Part shown: in pieces, positions 60,303 through 64,000 of the stretch
How the letters are laid out: the number at the start of each line of letters is the position of its first letter
Position numbering within the stretch: the first letter of the stretch is position 1
Source: Pararhodobacter sp.
Lineage (GTDB): Bacteria; Pseudomonadota; Alphaproteobacteria; Rhodobacterales; Rhodobacteraceae
Assembly: GCF_034676545.1 (NCBI RefSeq)
Contig: NZ_JAUCBZ010000012.1
Span: 4,967 to 68,966, forward strand
Length of the DNA stretch: 64,000 bases
Direction of reading: 5' to 3'
Position numbers and translations under genes: made by a program
The notes under the pieces: model-generated
The model's input: the letters and a program-made list of their open reading frames with translations, nothing else
Databases searched by the model: none
What the model was told of the DNA's origin: nothing

Positions 60303-61004
60303 TTAACCGACAGCAAGGATCGAATACTCCGGCGTGCCGTCCCAGACGAGATCCCAGGATGCGCCCGGTCGGACATTCTGGATCGCGCGGGGTTCAAAGC
60401 AGACGAGGCAGTTTCCGCCGGGGGCTGGCGCTCGGACGGAGGGATAGATCAGGCCGCGTGAGCCGTCACGCCGCAGGGTTTGCGCGAGGCTCTGCCCCTC
60501 GGGATAGCCAAGGTCCGGGTCCGCATTCAGCGCCGGATGATCGGGCTCGTCGGTCATATCATCGAAAACCCCGATGAAATCCGCCAGCAGCTCGACATAG
60601 CGCGCGCTGTCCTCGAAACAGCCGGTGTAGCCAAGCTCGCGCGTTCGGTGCCAGGCAACCTCGCTGACCGAGACCATCACATCCCAGGCGCAATACCAGG
60701 CGCCGCGGTCGCCGGGGTTGAAGCGGTTGCCGCCCGCCCGCGTGTAGGTAAAGGCCGCGTTGACGTGGCTGTCGCCATAGAGGCGCAGGTCGCGGCGGCG
60801 GCGTTGCCAGGCCAGTTCGCGCGGGTCAAGATGCGGGTTCCGGCCGCGCTCGGCCTGCAGGCGACCGCTGGTCAACCCCTCGATCCGGGCGAGGATCTCA
60901 AGCTCATCCTCGGTATCGACAAGACCCCGCAGCGCGGGCGGCTTGTGATAGGTTGCGGGCAACAGGCGAACCAGACCGCGATCCGAAATCTCGGTCTGCC
61001 TCAT
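60303..61004 (-). CDS. RES-domain toxin (NAD-degrading type) of a toxin-antitoxin pair
   Basis: This is a 233-residue protein: LVRLLPATYHKPPAL, GGNRFNPGDRGAWYCAWDVM, SVSEVAWHRTRELG, then RDGSRGLIYPSVRAPAPGGN with CLVCFEPRAI. These are the R..., RFN...G..YCA, E, and SRG.YPS...GG..L.C blocks of the RES family, whose characterised members degrade NAD. The gene overlaps the upstream antitoxin gene by ATGA, the usual antitoxin-first order. It is next to the replication genes, so it may act as a plasmid stability module. Confidence 0.9.
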   Translation of the reverse strand: MRQTEISDRGLVRLLPATYHKPPALRGLVDTEDELEILARIEGLTSGRLQAERGRNPHLDPRELAWQRRRRDLRLYGDSHVNAAFTYTRAGGNRFNPGDRGAWYCAWDVMVSVSEVAWHRTRELGYTGCFEDSARYVELLADFIGVFDDMTDEPDHPALNADPDLGYPEGQSLAQTLRRDGSRGLIYPSVRAPAPGGNCLVCFEPRAIQNVRPGASWDLVWDGTPEYSILAVG

Positions 61005-61393
61005 ACGCCGCCCCGCAGCGCATCAAGATAGGTCCGAATCGCAAGAATCTGCGGCAGCCCCCCTTCGATCGCCGTCTCAACCGGGCGCTGGCCGGCAAAC
61101 AAGGGGCCCGCGTTTGGCCGTGTGAACCAGCGTCTTGCGAGGGGTTCGGAAAAATAGAGTTCCAGCGATTTGTAGATGCCGATCACCGCGCTGAGCCGCA
61201 AAAGCTGATCCTTGGTCAACTCGCCGGCGAAATCCGGTTTTTTGGCGCGTTTCCATGTGCTTTCGGACATATCTGCAAGGCCGGCCGCCTCTTTCAGGCT
61301 CAAGGCCCAGGCATCGACAATGCGCGCATAGGCTTTCAGCGCAACAGCGTTGATCTGAGCGGGTTCGCGGGCCTTGGCAACGACGGGCATCAT
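61001..61393 (-). CDS. Xre/MbcA/ParS-family antitoxin (DUF2384)
   Basis: This is a 130-residue protein starting MMPVVAKAREPAQINAVALK. A helix-turn-helix region (SLKEAAGLADMSESTWKRAK) is followed by the toxin-binding ParS segment (KDQLLRLSAVIGIYKSLELY, FSEPLARRWFTRPNAGPLFA, GQRPVETAIEGGLPQILAIR). Two ATG codons (61393 and 61390) follow AAAGGAG. It neutralises the RES toxin and represses its own promoter; two direct repeats upstream (61420-61450) are a likely operator. Confidence 0.9.
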   Translation of the reverse strand: MMPVVAKAREPAQINAVALKAYARIVDAWALSLKEAAGLADMSESTWKRAKKPDFAGELTKDQLLRLSAVIGIYKSLELYFSEPLARRWFTRPNAGPLFAGQRPVETAIEGGLPQILAIRTYLDALRGGV

Positions 61394-61419
61394 GGGTCTC
61401 CTTTGTATCCACAATAGAC

Positions 61420-61450
61420 CATATGAACACAAAGTAAAGATCATATGAAC
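61420..61450. repeat. Direct repeats CATATGAAC upstream of the antitoxin gene
   Basis: CATATGAAC occurs at 61420-61428 and again at 61442-61450, 22 bases apart (about two helical turns), 27-57 bases before the antitoxin start. The spacing suits two antitoxin dimers on the same face, so this is the likely autorepression site. Confidence 0.6.
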
Positions 61451-61840
61451 CAAGCGTTTGCAAGTCGCCATCGCGTTCAGGTCCGGTCACGGGCCGCTTT
61501 GGCGCGGTCTGGGCAGGCACGAACCCGCGCGCTGATTCGGGACAATCCGCAGCAGCAGAGCCGCAAGCCGCCCGCCCGGCTGAATCCCCGGACTGCGCGC
61601 CCGGTTAACATATGGCGTGAAGATCACGCCGTAACCCAGCGATATCCGGGCATTCTTTGCCATCGCAGGCCCGCAGGGAACGGCACAAATCCCGCCCGAT
61701 CTCTTGTGGATTGTGGCGCGGCTGACACAAGATGTCGAAAAACACTTGCGCGACTCGGGTAACCGCGTCATTCATTTACGGCAGGAAATGAATAAACAGC
61801 TAAAAACCGTAACACACGGAATTTTGGCGAAGGGCAGAGT
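61451..61840. promoter_or_regulatory. Intergenic control region upstream of repA with inverted repeats
   Basis: No gene is supported here. It contains GGCGTG-AAGAT-CACGCC (61614-61630), ATTCATTT-ACGGCAGG-AAATGAAT (61770-61793, 8-base arms) and CCGT-AACAC-ACGG (61807-61819). The second is 47 bases before repA, and the AT content rises there. In repABC-type plasmids RepA/RepB bind such inverted repeats for autoregulation or as partition sites, so 61770-61793 is the best candidate. Confidence 0.5.
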
Positions 61841-63019
61841 ATGAAACGCGAGGACCGCATCGACCATCTGGTCGGCGAGCATGCTGCACGGCTGTCGGAA
61901 CGGTTGCAAGCCCATCGGGCGCAATTGTTCCCGCCGAACGCACAGCGCGAGCTGCGCAAATTCACCTCGGGCGAAGTGGCGGATCTGTTGGGCGTCAAGG
62001 ACGCCTATCTGCGCAAACTGCATCTGGACGGGCGCGGCCCCGAGCCCGAGATTCGCGCCGGGGGGCGGCGCTATTACAGCCTGTCCGAGGTCATGGATCT
62101 GCGGGTCATGCTGGACAAGGGCGCCAAAACCCCCGGCACCTACCTGCCCGGTCGGCGCGCGGGTGACCATGTGCAGGTCATCACCGTGATCAACTTCAAG
62201 GGCGGCTCGGGCAAGACCACCACCGCCGCGCATCTGGCGCAGAAACTGGCGCTCGATGGCTACCGCGTGCTTGGCATCGACCTCGATCCGCAGGCCAGTT
62301 TCAGCGCCCTGCACGGGTTCCAGCCGGAATTCGACCTGATCGACGGCGGCACGCTCTATGACGCGATTCGCTACGAAGACCCCCTGCCCCTGCGCGCGGT
62401 GATCCGTAAAACCTATATCCACGGGCTTGATATCATTCCCGGCAATCTGGACCTGATGGAGTTCGAACACGACACGCCGCGTGCACTGGCCGCGCGGTCT
62501 GGTCAGATGTTCTTTACCAGAGTTGGCGAAAAACTGGCCGAGGTGGAAAGCGAATACGACGTCGTCGTCATCGACTGCCCGCCGCAGCTGGGGTTTTTGA
62601 CGATGTCCGCACTCTCTGCCGCCACCGCCGTTCTGGTCACCGTGCATCCGCAGATGCTGGACGTGATGTCGATGTGCCAATTCCTGCTGATGACCTCGAA
62701 TCTGCTGGGCGTCGTCGCCGATGCCGGCGGCAACATGCAATATGATTGGTTGCGCTATCTGGTGACCCGCTATGAGCCCGGCGACGGGCCGCAAAACCAG
62801 ATGGTCAGCTTCATGCGCAGCCTGTTCGGCGATCATGTGCTCAACCACCCTGCCCTGAAATCGACGGCGATTTCCGATGCGGGGATCACCAAGCAGACGC
62901 TCTATGAGGTCGAGAAATCGCAATTCACCCGCGTCACCTATGAACGCGCATTGGAAAGCCTGAATGCGGTCAACAGCGAGATTGAAGCGCTCATTCAATC
63001 CGCCTGGGGTCGCGAATAA
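61841..63019 (+). CDS. repA: RepA, ParA-type partition ATPase of a repABC plasmid
   Basis: This is a 392-residue protein. An N-terminal DNA-binding segment (FTSGEVADLLGVKDAYLRKL, HLDGRGPEPEIRAGGRRYYS) precedes the ParA ATPase with the deviant Walker A KGGSGKTT at 120-127, DLDPQASFSALHGF and VVIDCPPQLGFLTMSALSAA. The length and the HTH-plus-ATPase layout are those of RepA from repABC replicons rather than chromosomal ParA. GAAGGG precedes the ATG. It segregates plasmid copies and, with RepB, represses the operon. Confidence 0.93.
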   Translation: MKREDRIDHLVGEHAARLSERLQAHRAQLFPPNAQRELRKFTSGEVADLLGVKDAYLRKLHLDGRGPEPEIRAGGRRYYSLSEVMDLRVMLDKGAKTPGTYLPGRRAGDHVQVITVINFKGGSGKTTTAAHLAQKLALDGYRVLGIDLDPQASFSALHGFQPEFDLIDGGTLYDAIRYEDPLPLRAVIRKTYIHGLDIIPGNLDLMEFEHDTPRALAARSGQMFFTRVGEKLAEVESEYDVVVIDCPPQLGFLTMSALSAATAVLVTVHPQMLDVMSMCQFLLMTSNLLGVVADAGGNMQYDWLRYLVTRYEPGDGPQNQMVSFMRSLFGDHVLNHPALKSTAISDAGITKQTLYEVEKSQFTRVTYERALESLNAVNSEIEALIQSAWGRE

Positions 63020-63031
63020 GGAGGGCTGGTT

Positions 63032-63958
63032 ATGGCTCGCAAGGATCTTCTCAAAGGGTTGATGGAGGGGTCGGACACGCCCACGCCGCACACCCCTGCC
63101 CCGCGCATGACCGGTGGCGCGATTGGCGCGGTCAGCCGGTCGATCGCCGATCTGCGCACCCGCGCGCTGGTCGATGTGCCCGCCGATCTGATCGACGGCG
63201 CCGGCCTGCGCGACCGCCTGGAGCCCGAGGCAGACCTTGACGCGCTGGTCGAGTCGTTGCGCGAGCATGGCCAGCAGGTGCCGGTCATGCTGCGCCATTC
63301 GCCCAATGCCGAAGGCCGCTACGAGGTGGTCTATGGCCGCCGCCGCATTGCCGCGTTGCGCCGCCTGAACCGGCCGGTGCGCGCCTTTGTGCGCGACATC
63401 AACGACCGCGATCTGGTGGTCGCTCAGGGGCAGGAAAACAGCGCCCGGCGCGACCTGTCCTTTATCGAAAAGGCGCTGTTTGCGCAGGCGATGATCGGCA
63501 TGGGCTTTGACCGCAAGATCACCGCCGAGGCGCTGCACATCGACAAGACCGTCATCAGCCGCATGTTGTCGGTGGTCGAGGCCCTGCCGGAACCGCTGAT
63601 TCAGGCGATTGGCCCCGCCCCCGCCGCCGGGCGCGATCGCTGGCTGTCGTTGGCCGCCAAGGTCAAAGGTAAAGACATCGCGCGCTTGATCAACGCCGCC
63701 GAGGGGCCGGATTCCGATGCCCGCTTTGTCGCGGTGCTCACGGCCCTCGCGCCCGCCCGCAAACCCGCCGACCCCGATAAAAACGCCGTCGATTTTCGCG
63801 GGCTTCTGGCCCAGGGCGAACCGATTGGCACGATCCGCACCACCAAGGGCCGCAGTTCGCTGGACCTGCCGCAAGAGTTCGGCGAGTGGCTGGCGCAGAA
63901 TATCACCCAGATTCACCGTGACTGGAAAAACCAGCACAAAACCCAGAGCGGCGAGTAA
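63032..63958 (+). CDS. repB: RepB, ParB-type centromere-binding protein of a repABC plasmid
   Basis: This is a 308-residue protein. The ParB N-domain shows LDALVESLREHGQQVPVMLR, EVVYGRRRIAALRRLNRPVR and GQENSARRDLSFIEKALFAQ, then a helix-turn-helix KITAEALHIDKTVISRMLSV. It follows repA by 12 bases with AAGGAGG before the ATG. It should bind partition sites and load RepA. repC, the replication initiator that completes a repABC operon, would be expected just right of the window; only 42 further bases are visible. Confidence 0.93.
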   Translation: MARKDLLKGLMEGSDTPTPHTPAPRMTGGAIGAVSRSIADLRTRALVDVPADLIDGAGLRDRLEPEADLDALVESLREHGQQVPVMLRHSPNAEGRYEVVYGRRRIAALRRLNRPVRAFVRDINDRDLVVAQGQENSARRDLSFIEKALFAQAMIGMGFDRKITAEALHIDKTVISRMLSVVEALPEPLIQAIGPAPAAGRDRWLSLAAKVKGKDIARLINAAEGPDSDARFVAVLTALAPARKPADPDKNAVDFRGLLAQGEPIGTIRTTKGRSSLDLPQEFGEWLAQNITQIHRDWKNQHKTQSGE

Positions 63959-64000
63959 CCGAGCAGCAACCAGGAAAGGCACGCAACCGGCACAGACAAA

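Noticed and set aside
61487..61771. 94-codon minus-strand frame upstream of repA
   Set aside because: It has no recognisable motif or ribosome site and lies across the inverted repeats of the repA control region.

Overview
The window looks like a piece of an extrachromosomal replicon (megaplasmid or chromid) from an alphaproteobacterium of the Rhodobacteraceae type. The evidence is the high GC content, the many TRAP and tripartite tricarboxylate (TTT) transporters, the LigM, QuiC, BMP-transporter and GMC/FadE catabolic genes, and a RepA/RepB partition pair of the repABC type at the right end. No rRNA, tRNA or IS element was recognised.

Layout. 1-6500: a type I-E CRISPR-Cas locus (3' end of casA, then casB, casC, casD, casE, cas1, cas2, all overlapping) followed by a 32-repeat array. 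cas3 and most of casA lie outside the window. 6501-6800: gene remnants (aldehyde dehydrogenase 3' end, FAD-oxidoreductase 5' end). 6912-12741: a minus-strand operon with a GntR regulator, a LigM-type O-demethylase, a TRAP transporter with fused permease, and an alpha/beta hydrolase. TGTATACA sites lie in front of both the regulator and ligM. 12801-13156: tails of an SDR and a TRAP permease joined at a deletion scar. 13197-21102: a quinate/shikimate module (QuiC-type dehydroshikimate dehydratase, complete TRAP transporter, AroE-like dehydrogenase). Divergent from it is one reading frame that joins a TetR regulator to an esterase, then a DUF3237 gene.

21148-28474: a TTT transporter operon with an acyl-CoA ligase, a crotonase, a nitronate monooxygenase-like protein and a LysR regulator. 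28755-29760: an OtnI-like isomerase behind remnants that look like the ends of otnC and otnK. 29840-34888: a MarR-like regulator and an RND efflux pump. 35031-44779: a GntR-controlled BMP-type nucleoside ABC transporter with a hydrolase, a PfkB kinase, a nucleoside phosphorylase, a SIS protein and an aldehyde dehydrogenase, ended by a strong terminator. 44963-47911: a third TRAP transporter. 48407-49872: a MerR regulator and a CDF metal exporter. 50474-59581: an alcohol-to-acyl-CoA oxidation cluster (GMC dehydrogenase, ALDH, acyl-CoA synthetase, TetR, divergent FadE and a glutaredoxin/MauE protein) around a palindromic operator. 60303-61393: a RES/Xre toxin-antitoxin pair. 61841-63958: repA and repB.

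Taken together this is a catabolic accessory replicon. Two modules (LigM and QuiC) should both yield protocatechuate-type aromatics, and others feed acyl-CoA, nucleoside and sugar-acid metabolism. It carries its own defence system and stability functions. At least three truncation scars show repeated deletion without a visible IS element.
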